From positions 62,001-126,000 of the forward strand of contig NZ_CP111060.1 in NCBI RefSeq assembly GCF_026250525.1: DNA of 64,000 nt, read 5' to 3'. Positions within the stretch are counted from its first letter, which is position 1. Each line of letters begins with the position of its first letter. The translations under genes and the position numbers were made by a program. Shown one piece after another: positions 8,425-18,087 of the stretch. Origin of the DNA: Chondrinema litorale. Its GTDB lineage: Bacteria > Bacteroidota > Bacteroidia > Cytophagales > Flammeovirgaceae. The notes under the pieces are model-generated. The model ran no database searches. It saw only the letters and a list, made by a program, of their open reading frames with translations, and was not told where the DNA came from.

Positions 8425-9117
8425 TTATAATACAATTTCTACCATCTTCACACAATTGTCATTACTAATTTGTAAGAATTTGGTATGATGACAAACTTTT
8501 CCTTGAGGTTGATAAATATAATTTGTGTAAATTTCTGAGTTATTTATGGGAATATTTCTTGCATTACAAAATACTTTTAAGGATTCATCAAATGCACCTT
8601 CTTGAGAATATATTTGTAAATCTGCGTAATTAAACTTCCTAATACTTGTTTCAACTATTACATCATTAACACTACGACCTTCTTTTAATCTAATTTTCTT
8701 AAATAAAGTACCATAAACTTCATTTTTATTTGTTTCTCCTTGTACTGTGGAAGAATTATTTTGAACTTGCATTTCAAGGTTTCGGTATTGATCTAAAATT
8801 TCTCTTTCAAAATTAGTAGTAGTTGAGGCTGATGCACCCATAATTCCTTTTGAAAGACTTGCAGACACAGACGTTGAAATGCTAAATAATTCTCTTAATG
8901 AACGGATATGTTCATTTTCAACTTTTTTTAAATATTCATTAGTTAGAGTGTATTTCTCTTCACCAGAGGCCAAAACATCAAAAGAGTAATAATAATACAG
9001 TTGCTGATCAATACCTTGTTCTGTTTCTCTATAATACCCTTGAGCGTGTATAACTGTTTTTGATAAAATATAGATACAAATAGTAAACAAAATTTTGAAA
9101 GTAATTTCAGTTTTCAT
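8425..9117 (-). CDS. Secreted protein of unknown function, frameshifted near its C-terminus
   Basis: A 230-residue protein with a clear signal peptide (about 1-25, ending IHAQG). The mature part has a polar Ser/Thr/Ala-rich stretch (FSISTSVSASLSKGIMGASA, then STTTNFEREI) that resembles the membrane-inserting hairpins of beta-pore-forming toxins in composition only. The last residues (NCVKMVEIVL) look out of frame. One base further, an open frame continues from about 8460 to a stop at 8285-8287 and encodes a cysteine-rich tail (CEDGRNCII, VVCHHNAYNWIGGNNCDCR, ending YPAQ) that repeats the VCHH motif found before the shift. The intact protein was probably about 285 residues. I do not recognise the family. 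Confidence 0.6.
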   Translation of the reverse strand: MKTEITFKILFTICIYILSKTVIHAQGYYRETEQGIDQQLYYYYSFDVLASGEEKYTLTNEYLKKVENEHIRSLRELFSISTSVSASLSKGIMGASASTTTNFEREILDQYRNLEMQVQNNSSTVQGETNKNEVYGTLFKKIRLKEGRSVNDVIVETSIRKFNYADLQIYSQEGAFDESLKVFCNARNIPINNSEIYTNYIYQPQGKVCHHTKFLQISNDNCVKMVEIVL

Positions 9118-9207
9118 TTTAGTGAATTAAGATTTTAAAAAATAAGTATTTGCTATTTCTTAGCATTGGAGTAGAAATTTTTTCTAATACTATCTTAAAA
9201 TAAGTAC

Positions 9208-9953
9208 CTAATAAAAAGAAATCGAGTATTTAGATCCGTAATTTTCAAGGATTTCTATAATCCTTTGATGTAGTGTATTTTGGGATTGATAATCTTTCGG
9301 TTCTAGCCAATAATATTTCATCTGCCGCCATAGGATTTCTATTTTATTTAGTTCTGGACTATAGGCAGGGATAAATTGTAAGTATAGCCCTTTTTCACGC
9401 CATTCGGTTAACTTATCTTTTACAATTTTTGCCTTATGTACTGGTGCATTCCATGCCGGGCATTATCTAATATTACTACTGTTTTATTATTGATTCTTTC
9501 ACTTAAATTAGATAATACTTCAACCACTGTTTTTGCTGTACATGCCTCTGGCATAATATATCCGTAAAACCTTTGTTTGTGGATATTAAGTGTACCCAAA
9601 ACCGTCCAGTTAGAGGAACTACGTTTAGCAGGAAGCAGAATCTGCTGTCCTATTGGCTGCCAACCATAAGGCACATTTGGATTTAAGTTAAAGCTCGATT
9701 CATCCATAAACATCAAATCTATCGTTCCTTCTTTTGCTTGTTGCTCTAGAGAGTTTAATTCCGATTTGAAAAATTCAAAAAGTAATTCATCTCTTTCAGG
9801 TTTCAAGCTCTTTCTATAGCGTTTCCATACCAGTTTATGTCTTTTGAAAATACCCTTCAGTGTTTCTATATGGCAACTTTTGCCTGTACTATTGATCACT
9901 TCTTGAAGAAATACTTTTAGCCTTTGGATGCCCAAAGAGGCTTTTTGGATCAT
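9208..9953 (-). pseudogene. IS630 transposase catalytic part (orfB), frameshifted
   Basis: Encodes the DDE core: first Asp in LMFMDESSFN, second Asp in VVILDNARHG, and, in another frame, PAYSPELNKIEILW with the final Glu. The first frame (9420-9953) stops soon after DNARHG. A one-base loss near 9448 has shifted the frame; the rest of the enzyme (APVHKAKIVKDKLTEW, then the PAYSPELNK block) continues to a stop at 9208. The second acidic residue and the last one are thus separated, so no functional protein is expected. It normally joins to the upstream reading frame by a programmed -1 shift. Confidence 0.85.
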
Positions 9954-10231
9954 TTTTTTTCTTCTTCTGCTAAATAGATTCGTCTTCGACCACTTTTAGG
10001 GAGATTAGCTAAGTTGTCCATTTTACCTTTATCCCAGCGGTTAAACCACCGAGATACAGTATCACGATTTACTTCTAATATATCCACAATTTGTTCCATG
10101 GTATAACCTTTTATACTCAGTAGTAAACCTTCTATTCGAACAGATTCCTGTCTGCTCATAGGTTGTTTCAATTGTGCTTTTAACAATTTAACTTCTTCTT
10201 CACTTGCTTCGATAAATCGGTGTTGTCTCAT
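9950..10231 (-). CDS. IS630 transposase DNA-binding part (orfA)
   Basis: A 93-residue helix-turn-helix protein (MEQIVDILEVNRDTVSRWFN) of the IS630 type that binds the element ends. It ends in EEEKK followed by TGA. The transcript has eight adenines just before the stop, a slippery run of the kind that lets IS630 elements make a fused OrfAB by -1 frameshifting into the overlapping catalytic frame. Confidence 0.8.
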   Translation of the reverse strand: MRQHRFIEASEEEVKLLKAQLKQPMSRQESVRIEGLLLSIKGYTMEQIVDILEVNRDTVSRWFNRWDKGKMDNLANLPKSGRRRIYLAEEEKK

Positions 10232-10284
10232 AGATCAAAGCTATCCATTTTTTTAATACTTTATTTCTTTTTTGTTATTACTTA

Positions 10285-10873
10285 AGTAATGTGGATTTAT
10301 CACTAAAGAAAGCTTCTACACAAAAAAAACACTTATCATTTTCACACTATTTTTTGTCTTTTTTGGAGTTTATAGAATTGTATTAAAAACTATGAAATAT
10401 AAATATTTATCATTTATCACATTTAAACATTCATTTTTAAACATTTTCAGTATTGAGAAATAATATTTCCAAACTATTTGTATGGATTAAGTTTGCAACT
10501 TAAAATTCCGTTGTTGTAATCTCAAATATATAGTCAAATCTACTATTTAAAACTTAGAGATATAACCCCCATTTATGTTAAGTATTTTACTTCTTCTGCA
10601 AAGCCAGAGTAGGGGAGAATAATCACCTTCCATCAGAATCAAAGGCCAAATCGTGGCCTTTAATTTTTAATCTCTTCTGCCAAAGGATATTTTACTGTTT
10701 TTCTTCTTTATAAAACTTATTTGCTTTTTTGCTTCAAACCAAATTTTATGGAGGTGAGTTTACAAGGGATATCAATTTTAAGCTTGGTGATTTTTGAAAA
10801 ATTTGTAATCATAATTCTAATTTATAGAATCTCTATTAGAAGTTTATAGATCCAGTAAAAAGACTGGTGATCT
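10285..10873. other. Gene-free stretch with one terminator-like hairpin
   Basis: About 590 AT-rich bases without a convincing reading frame. The only clear structure is AAAGGCC at 10641-10647 pairing with GGCCTTT at 10655-10661, followed by AATTTTTAAT. No gene that it would terminate remains on the plus strand, so it may be the tail of a lost gene. Confidence 0.5.
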
Positions 10874-12361
10874 TTAATTGAAAGTAGATTTTTCGAATTG
10901 ATCTAATACCTGAATCAGTGAATCTAGCTTTTCTTGATATGCTGGTGATTTAGATAGGTTATTATTTTCATCAGGGTCAATTAAATGATCGTATAGTTCA
11001 ATGACTAGTTCTTCTTTATTTTTTCTTTTATTCAATCTGTATCGGTTGGTTCTAATACTATTTTGTGATCCATGATTCCCCATAGTGCTAAATGCTAAAT
11101 TTGATGGGCTATAACTACTCTCATTTATTAAAGGGACAAGACTTTTTCCATCTAAATCTGAGGGTGGATTTAAACCACAAAGTTCTGCCAAAGTTGGATA
11201 AACGTCTACTAGTTCAACCAATGAGTTAGTTTTTTGTGCTTTATTATCAGACGGCACTGAAATTATTAATGGAACCCTTGTTGCGATTTCGAAATTTGTA
11301 TGTTTTTTACACCATAAATTATGCTCACCTATTTGATAACCATGATCTCCCATTACAACTACAATGGTATTCTTGTCCATTTTAAGTTCTTTTAATTTTT
11401 CAAGAAGTAAACCAATTTGAGCATCGATATAGCTTATTGAAGCAAGATAACCATGAAGTAAATCTTTCTTTATTTCTAGGGGAAATTCACCTTTATCGGG
11501 AATATTTATATAACTTCTTAACTCTTTAGTATCTGGAAGGAGTGATGCTGCCAAACCTTTGGGAGCAAATTGATTTTCTGGTAACTCAATCTTATCTCTA
11601 TCATATAAGTCCCAATACTTTTTAGGTGCAACAAATGGCAAATGTGGTTTATAAAAACCAACAGCTAGAAAAAATGGACTTTTATCATTTTTAAATTCTT
11701 CTAAATAAGCTAAAGCTTTTTGAGTGGTTTCTCCATCGCTTAATAAACTATCTGCTATTTCTGGTGCTTCGTAAGCCAGTGATCTTGGAATGTTACTATA
11801 GTTTATAGGTCCTCTTTCAATACAAATTTCTTTATTTATTTGGTAGATAGAATCTCCATATGGTCCCCATGCAGAACGACTTGGAGTCCAATGTGGAATA
11901 CTCCAAGAAGCCGTATCGTTGTGATTTTCAAATAGGTTAGGGTCAAAACCGGCCAAATGGAATATTTTAAACAATCCAGTAGTTGTATATCCATTATTTT
12001 TGAAGAGTTGAGGAAGTGTAATAGCATTAAGTTTCGCTTCTCTTATATGAGTTTGGTTATTAAAAACACCAATTGTTTGTGGGTAATAGCCTGTTAAAAA
12101 AGAAGTTCTAGACGGTCCGCAAATGGCATATTGGCAATAGGCTCTTTCAAACAACATACCTTTACTAGCTAATCGATCAATGTTTGGAGTAATCGCAAAT
12201 GTATCACCATAGCAACCCAATTGAGGACGCATATCATCAACAGTGATAAAAAGAACATTCAATGAAGAATGTGAGATATTTACTGCTTCCTGTTTTTTTT
12301 GGCAGGAATTGCAAATAATTCCTGCCATAACCATTAGATATAAATATTTCATAAAGTACAT
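10874..12361 (-). CDS. Sulfatase (iduronate-2-sulfatase-like), lipoprotein
   Basis: A 495-residue arylsulfatase-fold hydrolase removing a sulfate ester from a glycan. The signature C81-G-P-S-R in ICGPSRTSFLTG provides the cysteine that is matured to formylglycine. Metal-binding D42-D43 lie in FITVDDMRPQLGCYG, and VVMGDHGYQIGEH supplies the later Asp-His pair. The GYYPQTIGVFNN and HLPFVAPKKYWDLY segments are typical of the iduronate-2-sulfatase-like (S1_7) group. A lipobox-like ICNSC near residue 20 suggests a lipoprotein; the start may be the Met three residues in (MKYLYL). It ends the susC-susD-GH10-GH2-sulfatase series, with 5 bases between it and the GH2 gene. A separate maturase is needed and is not in the window. 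Confidence 0.93.
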   Translation of the reverse strand: MYFMKYLYLMVMAGIICNSCQKKQEAVNISHSSLNVLFITVDDMRPQLGCYGDTFAITPNIDRLASKGMLFERAYCQYAICGPSRTSFLTGYYPQTIGVFNNQTHIREAKLNAITLPQLFKNNGYTTTGLFKIFHLAGFDPNLFENHNDTASWSIPHWTPSRSAWGPYGDSIYQINKEICIERGPINYSNIPRSLAYEAPEIADSLLSDGETTQKALAYLEEFKNDKSPFFLAVGFYKPHLPFVAPKKYWDLYDRDKIELPENQFAPKGLAASLLPDTKELRSYINIPDKGEFPLEIKKDLLHGYLASISYIDAQIGLLLEKLKELKMDKNTIVVVMGDHGYQIGEHNLWCKKHTNFEIATRVPLIISVPSDNKAQKTNSLVELVDVYPTLAELCGLNPPSDLDGKSLVPLINESSYSPSNLAFSTMGNHGSQNSIRTNRYRLNKRKNKEELVIELYDHLIDPDENNNLSKSPAYQEKLDSLIQVLDQFEKSTFN

Positions 12362-12366
12362 GAATT

Positions 12367-15150
12367 TTATTTAATTTCTAATTTGATACTTTTCGTATTC
12401 CAAGCATTTACAATAAAATGAGTGCTCTTTTTTTCTACAGGTTCCCTCCAATTAATTTTCCCATTGATAATTTTTTCTTCACCTGCTGCTAACCAAAAGT
12501 AATTATCATCTGTGACAAAGGTTCTTTTAGCCCCTTTAATATCAATTGAACACATAAAGGCAGGTATTTTACCTGTGTTTTTAATTTTCATTTCGAAATT
12601 AATATAACCTTCAGGTGTCTTATTGCAGGTAACTAGATCAGCTTTTATGCTTGTTTTTGTATTATTAATTATAGGTTTGAGCCAAGGACCATTTTCAAGA
12701 TTAGGCCACTCCGTTGGTTGAGATTTATATTTGGTCTTAAATTCTTTATCTTCCATTTGTGGAATAGTTCGTGGCCAATACACTGATCTGGAAATTATTT
12801 CACCAGATTCATTTTTCAATTCAACGCAAACCGGGAAATATTGATTTTTTAATTCGGATGGTATAGTAAAATCATCGAATGATTGACTACTTACAGATGG
12901 ACCTTTAGTAATTTCTATTTTCTTTTCCTTTTGCCAAAGTAGATCAAACTTTTCATTATAGATCTTAACTTCAACTTGGGCAAGTTGAGCTTTATTTTCA
13001 GCATTCATCACATTTATTTTTACTGGAAAAACATCGCTAGCTTCCCAAAGTAACCATTCAATATCCAGTGCTACATGTATAGGTTCGTATGTTCTCTTTA
13101 AGAAGTAATATGGGGCTGAAGGTTGCCCATTTCCATCTACTAAATGTATTGCTGCTACAATTGGCCACGGTCTTTTAAAAACCCATGGCATTAATCCAGC
13201 AGTTACTGGATAATTAGACTGTATTTTTTCAGACATAATTTGATAAAATTCTCCAGATCCAATTTGAGATGCTTCTGCGATAGATTCAATTGTCGGATTT
13301 TTCATATCATCGATATGAGAAGCTCTACTTAACATCCTAGGCACTCTACCTGGACTAAACTCAACAAAATGTTGAATAAATTCAGGATGGGTACTAGCAA
13401 ACTCATCAGAGTACATATTACCTAGGTTTTGAAATTCAGCTGGGTTGACAATTTCGTATAAACCTTTAGCTTCTGGAATACTGTGCATACCTGTTTCTGC
13501 TACATAAGCTACCCATTTGTATCTTTCTTTATACCAAACAGGATCCATATCAGGATACGTATGGATGCTTCCTCCATCTGGACTAGTGCGAGTAAATAGG
13601 CGAGTTGGATCAAATGTTTCTAGATTACGTTCAAGAATGCCAATTGAAGCGGTATTGCCAAAGCCATAGGCGTTAAACTCATTACCTCCATTGTAAAGGG
13701 CAAGTGATGTTCTGTTTCTCAATCGGAAAATAGTTTGAGCAACCTGAGCTTCCCATACTTTCATTGGCCATTCGGCTGTACTAAAGTTGGCAATAGGGAA
13801 ATCCTGCCAAACCATTATGCCCAGTGAATCACACACATCATAAAATTCTTCTGTTTCTGATAGACCTGCACCCCATATCCTAACCATTTGAATTCCAGCT
13901 TCTTTTGCTAATCCAAGAATCCATTCATACTTTTCTCTAGGTAAATCAAGAAGCAAATCTGCTGGCATCCAGTTTACTCCTTTTACAAATAGTTTTTTCC
14001 CATTTACTACAAATTGCCAGGGATTCCAAACATCACCAAATTGTGGACCTTTTGTATATTCATTTTCTATTGTTCTGATACCAAATGGGATTTCTATTTT
14101 ATCAATTACTTTACCTTCACTTTTTAAACTAATAGTTACATCATACATTTCTTGATCACCCATTCCGTTTGGCCACCATAATTTTGGGTTTTGAATAGTA
14201 AAATGTTCATCAATCCAGTTTCTAGCTTCAAATAAATCTAATTCAAAAGATTCATGATGTACGTTGTTGCCTTTTAATTCAAAGTCTAGATCGAGTACCA
14301 ACTTCCCATCATAGTGGTTGTATTCAGATTTATCATAAAAAAAAGTACCGCCTAAATGAGCAGATTTCTCCCATGGATGCATCTCATATTCAAGTGCATG
14401 GGTATTTACAAAAATTTCAGATTTAATTCTAAGTTCAGCGGTTGAGCCAGATAATGATTCTGTATAAAGAAATGGCCTTTCTAAATGTATTTTTGGTACA
14501 GTTTCTACTCTTGCACCCTGCCACATACCGACGGTAAACCATGGTTCAGCACCTGAGCCTCCAGAAAACACCCAAGGTTTTATATGCTTACCAGGTTCTC
14601 TAGATTTATAGCTTTCTTGCTCAAGATAATTGGCGGATTTTACTTCTACTACCAATTCATTAGCTATACCTTTTTTAACATATTTACTTATCTCAATTGT
14701 AGGCCCGCCAAACATTCCTTCGTGCTCACCCAGATATTCTCCGTTTAGCCATATTTTAGCGAAATAATCAATCCCTTTAAAATGTAAAAAATGATAGTTA
14801 TTATCAATCTCATCATTTAATGTAAAGGTGTTTTTATAATACCATATAGATTTTTCAACCCATTCATATTTTTCTGCATTATTACCTGCATATGGATATG
14901 GCAATGTACCTGCCCAATGTAAAGCCCAGTGTACAGAGGATGGTCTTTTTACATTTATCCATTCGTTGTTACTGAGTGTACTTAAGTTATCAATCGGTTT
15001 ATCTGTATGTGTAAGTTGCCAATTGTCAGAAATTTCAAGATGATTGTCACCCGATCTTGGTGTAATAAAGTAAGGTTGCCAGAGCGTTTTTTGAGCATAT
15101 GCATTTAATGCTACAATTAGTAAAAAACAATTTAAAATATATTTATGCAT
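12367..15150 (-). CDS. Glycoside hydrolase family 2 (beta-mannosidase/exo-beta-glucosaminidase-like)
   Basis: A 927-residue exported enzyme (signal peptide to about residue 19, LNAYAQ). Residues about 50-220 form the sugar-binding jelly-roll domain (FKGIDYFAKIWLNGEYLGEH), then immunoglobulin-like and TIM-barrel domains. The acid/base glutamate is E491 in NGGNEFNAYG and the nucleophile is E552 in VAETGMHS, in the usual GH2 layout. The WWPNGMGDQEMYDV and DFPIANF sequences are shared with beta-mannosidases and exo-beta-D-glucosaminidases more than with beta-galactosidases. It would remove terminal beta-linked sugars from oligosaccharides in the periplasm. It lies 60 bases after the GH10 gene and directly before the sulfatase. 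Exact specificity is unknown. Confidence 0.9.
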   Translation of the reverse strand: MHKYILNCFLLIVALNAYAQKTLWQPYFITPRSGDNHLEISDNWQLTHTDKPIDNLSTLSNNEWINVKRPSSVHWALHWAGTLPYPYAGNNAEKYEWVEKSIWYYKNTFTLNDEIDNNYHFLHFKGIDYFAKIWLNGEYLGEHEGMFGGPTIEISKYVKKGIANELVVEVKSANYLEQESYKSREPGKHIKPWVFSGGSGAEPWFTVGMWQGARVETVPKIHLERPFLYTESLSGSTAELRIKSEIFVNTHALEYEMHPWEKSAHLGGTFFYDKSEYNHYDGKLVLDLDFELKGNNVHHESFELDLFEARNWIDEHFTIQNPKLWWPNGMGDQEMYDVTISLKSEGKVIDKIEIPFGIRTIENEYTKGPQFGDVWNPWQFVVNGKKLFVKGVNWMPADLLLDLPREKYEWILGLAKEAGIQMVRIWGAGLSETEEFYDVCDSLGIMVWQDFPIANFSTAEWPMKVWEAQVAQTIFRLRNRTSLALYNGGNEFNAYGFGNTASIGILERNLETFDPTRLFTRTSPDGGSIHTYPDMDPVWYKERYKWVAYVAETGMHSIPEAKGLYEIVNPAEFQNLGNMYSDEFASTHPEFIQHFVEFSPGRVPRMLSRASHIDDMKNPTIESIAEASQIGSGEFYQIMSEKIQSNYPVTAGLMPWVFKRPWPIVAAIHLVDGNGQPSAPYYFLKRTYEPIHVALDIEWLLWEASDVFPVKINVMNAENKAQLAQVEVKIYNEKFDLLWQKEKKIEITKGPSVSSQSFDDFTIPSELKNQYFPVCVELKNESGEIISRSVYWPRTIPQMEDKEFKTKYKSQPTEWPNLENGPWLKPIINNTKTSIKADLVTCNKTPEGYINFEMKIKNTGKIPAFMCSIDIKGAKRTFVTDDNYFWLAAGEEKIINGKINWREPVEKKSTHFIVNAWNTKSIKLEIK

Positions 15151-15210
15151 GTTGGTATTTTATTAAAAGTAATCTAGTTAAGTGTAAGAGTTCTAGAGAC
15201 TAAAAACTCA

Positions 15211-16587
15211 TTATATTTTGATCGTGATTTTATCAAGACCGTTTTTGGTTAGATTAATTTTCTTTTCAATGGTTTTTCCTTTGTATTGAATTTTTACTGT
15301 ATACTCTCCGAAAAAGCCATTAAATTTTAGCTGAGAATCAACAAGGTTTTGATTTACTATTTTGGTATGCCAGTCTTCATTAATTAATCTGTTTAATACA
15401 TCAAAGGAAGGTTTGGCAGACAAATCACCTCTGAGCACACCACCTAAAAATTTATCTTCATTTTTAGTAGCCGTTCCGTCAGCTACATTCCACCAGGTTA
15501 TAGCTTCTACATTTTTATGGCTAAACCAAATTTTGTATAAATTCTCTGTAATGAGTGCTTGTATTTTTTCTCCCTCTGCATTATTTGGAATTGTAGGTAC
15601 TGTTATTTCAGTTACATGGATTGGCAATTGAAATTCGCCATAAGTATCGAGTATATCTAGGATTTGTTTAGGTTGCATTAACTTGCCATCCATCATGGCC
15701 TTTATATCTCTTTCTCCGCCAAAAAAATGACATTGAAATCCTATAGCATCTATTTTAGCGCCTTTCATTAAGAGGTTATCTATTATCGTATAAAAGTTAC
15801 TGTACTCACCTGCATTTTTATACCATACATTGGTAACTTCATTCAAAATCAAAGTATTCTCTCTAGGGTAAACAGCTTCTGCCTGTTTAAAAGCTTTTAA
15901 TGCGAAATCTTTTGGCATCACAACTTCCATATGCCCAGCTCTTTGATCTAATTCATTTACTACATCCCAATATTTAATAGATTCCCCATATCTTTCTCCT
16001 AATTGGCTAATCCTTTTATTGATGAGTTCTTCACGTTTTTCTGCGTTTTCTGGTAGCCATTCTGGTATTGACCAAGTAGGATTATCCCATACTAATGTAT
16101 GTCCTTTAGGAGTAATATTATTTTCTTTACAATATGCTAAAATTGGATCGGGTGGAGGACGACGATAAATTTTTTCACTGTTAGCTTCATACCTTAATAC
16201 ACCCGGTTCTGGTTCTAAAGCTTTCCAGTAAAAGGGCAAAGATGCAAAATTGAAAATTTGCTTAAATACATCTTCATATCTTTGATTTTGCTTTTGATCA
16301 GGAAACCCTTGGTACATAAATATATTTGAACCAAACAAAAACTCATGATTAGTTAGCTCAAGGTTTATAGAAGCATCGCTTATGGGTTGATTATCTTGAT
16401 CGACGATATTTAATGTGAACCAACCTTTTCTGTTTGTTTCTATACCGCTGTTTATTCTTTGTTGTATTTCAGGGTCACTCCATAACTTTTCATAAGTTTC
16501 ACTTTGGCTATATGTTTTTAGATTAAAGTAGCCCAGTAAAAAGAAAAGTATTGTTATAAGTTTGTACATCTTTGTTTTCATTTTCAA
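15211..16587 (-). CDS. Glycoside hydrolase family 10 endo-beta-1,4-xylanase-like
   Basis: A 458-residue exported enzyme with signal peptide (about 1-28). After a short N-terminal beta region (WFTLNIVDQDNQPISDASIN) comes a GH10 barrel: ITPKGHTLVWDN, acid/base E212 in YWDVVNELDQ, and nucleophile E327 in PIHVTEITVP, then AITWWNVADG. It cleaves internal beta-1,4-xylosidic or related bonds. The N-terminal region and the absence of a carbohydrate-binding module match the atypical GH10 proteins of Bacteroidota loci. A short C-terminal beta domain (FFGEYTVKIQYKGKTIEKKI) may bind sugar. It follows susD after a strong hairpin, which probably lowers its expression relative to susCD. Confidence 0.92.
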   Translation of the reverse strand: MKMKTKMYKLITILFFLLGYFNLKTYSQSETYEKLWSDPEIQQRINSGIETNRKGWFTLNIVDQDNQPISDASINLELTNHEFLFGSNIFMYQGFPDQKQNQRYEDVFKQIFNFASLPFYWKALEPEPGVLRYEANSEKIYRRPPPDPILAYCKENNITPKGHTLVWDNPTWSIPEWLPENAEKREELINKRISQLGERYGESIKYWDVVNELDQRAGHMEVVMPKDFALKAFKQAEAVYPRENTLILNEVTNVWYKNAGEYSNFYTIIDNLLMKGAKIDAIGFQCHFFGGERDIKAMMDGKLMQPKQILDILDTYGEFQLPIHVTEITVPTIPNNAEGEKIQALITENLYKIWFSHKNVEAITWWNVADGTATKNEDKFLGGVLRGDLSAKPSFDVLNRLINEDWHTKIVNQNLVDSQLKFNGFFGEYTVKIQYKGKTIEKKINLTKNGLDKITIKI

Positions 16588-16593
16588 TTTATG

Positions 16594-16622
16594 TATAGGA
16601 TGGTTTATTCAACCATCCTATA
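16594..16622 (-). terminator. Strong hairpin between susD and the GH10 gene
   Basis: A 12-base perfect stem (16594-16605 with 16611-16622) and a 5-base loop lie right after the susD stop and before the GH10 start. There is no long T run on either side, so it looks like an mRNA-stabilising or attenuating hairpin that sets the ratio of SusCD to enzymes. Confidence 0.6.
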
Positions 16623-16630
16623 TAATTCAT

Positions 16631-18061
16631 TTAGTAGCCTGGATTCTGGTCGCTAGCACTCAATGCTTTGTTATAATTCATTTCGGAGTTAGGCAATGGC
16701 CAAAGCAGCATTTTTTCATTCATATCAATCCCTTTTATTTCACTTATAATTTCTTCTGCTTTGTTTATTCTCTTCATATCCATCCAGCGTTTACCTTCGT
16801 AAATGGTTTCATACATTTTTTCTTTTAGTACCATATCTCTAAACTCTTCAGCAGACATACCTGTGGAAGTTAAATCCACCGGAGATGCAGTTAATGCATC
16901 ATAACCATAAGCTCTTCTATGAATCATGTTGAGTGCCTCCAATGCTTCAGCATTTGGACCACCATTAGACATGGCGGTTGCTTCAGCATATATCAATAAG
17001 ACATCAGAATATTTATATAGCGGATAATCGTTAGAAGCACCAGCGTTTGTAGGTGCAGAAGGATCTATAAATTTTTTGAATAAGTAGGTATCACCCAATC
17101 CAAAATCATAATAGTAGAGATTGTATTCTTTTCTTAAATCTGTCTCATCCCAATTTTCAATTACAGGGTTATCTGCAAAAGTATAATGAGCATAATAACC
17201 ACCGGCACCGTGGTATCCACTTCCTGGATGATGCGCAAACATTACAAAAAAGAAACCATCTACGCTGTTGTATTTAAAGTAAAATACTTCTTCGGTTGAG
17301 TTGATAATAGAAGGTCCGTAAATATTTAAAAAATCATCTGCTTCGCTTACTGGAACTAATGAATAAGCTCCCGATTGCATTACTTCTAATGCTTTACTAC
17401 TTGATAGAGCGTACTCTTCTAAATTCAAATATACATCTGCTAAAATCGATTTTGCAGCCCATTTACTAGGTTTACCTGCTATTGAAACACTCTCTGGCAA
17501 ATTGTTTTCTGCATAAGATAGATCCTCTACTATTAATTCGTAAATCTCAGAAGCTGAACTTTTAGGAATATCCGCTTCAGTCATATTTTCGATAGTTCTT
17601 AGCGGAATAGCATCCCAATTTCTAACCATAATAAAATAGGTAAGTGCTCTTAAAAAACGAGCTTCGCCAATGTATGCAGCTTTTTCATCATCTGTTAGCT
17701 CTGTGCCATTTGGGACATTGGCAATTACAATATTGGCATTTCGTATGGCTTGATAATACAAGTCCCACATTTGACCAACCCTTGTAATATTGGTGCTATT
17801 TAAACCTGTATATTCACTTACAACTGCGTAACTTCCTCTGCCGTAACAGTAATCTGCCATAGCTTCTTGTTGTGCTGGAAATAATGCGCCCATGTTATTA
17901 CTGCTTCTCAATGGACTATATATTGCATTTATTGCAGATTCTACTTCTTCAGCAGTATTGTAAAAAGTTTCTACAGCTAAAGATTTTGGTTCTTCAACTA
18001 AAGAGTCTTCGCAAGAAAATATAAGTAGAGAAGATATAAGAAATATAAATAATTTTTTCAT
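16631..18061 (-). CDS. SusD/RagB family nutrient-binding outer membrane lipoprotein
   Basis: A 476-residue surface lipoprotein; the lipobox is SLLIFSC with the lipidated cysteine at residue 17. The body has the RagB/SusD arrangement: N-terminal SusD-like repeat region (PKSLAVETFYNTAEEVESAI, YYQAIRNANIVIAN), then YIGEARFLRALTYFIMVRNW with TPR-like helices, and the C-terminal KYSDVLLIYAEATA and EKMYETIYEGKRWMDMKR blocks. It forms the lid on the SusC channel and binds the glycan. It follows susC after 26 bases in the same operon. Confidence 0.96.
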   Translation of the reverse strand: MKKLFIFLISSLLIFSCEDSLVEEPKSLAVETFYNTAEEVESAINAIYSPLRSSNNMGALFPAQQEAMADYCYGRGSYAVVSEYTGLNSTNITRVGQMWDLYYQAIRNANIVIANVPNGTELTDDEKAAYIGEARFLRALTYFIMVRNWDAIPLRTIENMTEADIPKSSASEIYELIVEDLSYAENNLPESVSIAGKPSKWAAKSILADVYLNLEEYALSSSKALEVMQSGAYSLVPVSEADDFLNIYGPSIINSTEEVFYFKYNSVDGFFFVMFAHHPGSGYHGAGGYYAHYTFADNPVIENWDETDLRKEYNLYYYDFGLGDTYLFKKFIDPSAPTNAGASNDYPLYKYSDVLLIYAEATAMSNGGPNAEALEALNMIHRRAYGYDALTASPVDLTSTGMSAEEFRDMVLKEKMYETIYEGKRWMDMKRINKAEEIISEIKGIDMNEKMLLWPLPNSEMNYNKALSASDQNPGY

Positions 18062-18087
18062 GTCATTAAATTTTGAAGTGTTGCTAA

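Larger units (their letters stand above)
9203..10282 (-). mobile_element. IS630 family insertion sequence, inactive
   Basis: TA dinucleotides flank both ends (9201-9202 and 10283-10284), as expected for IS630/Tc1 elements that insert at TA. The ends are imperfect inverted repeats: AGTACCTAATAAAAAGAAAT from 9203 and, on the other strand from 10282, AGTAATAACAAAAAAGAAAT, with AGTATT following in both. The element is about 1.08 kb and holds a two-frame transposase with an additional disabling frameshift. Confidence 0.8.
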
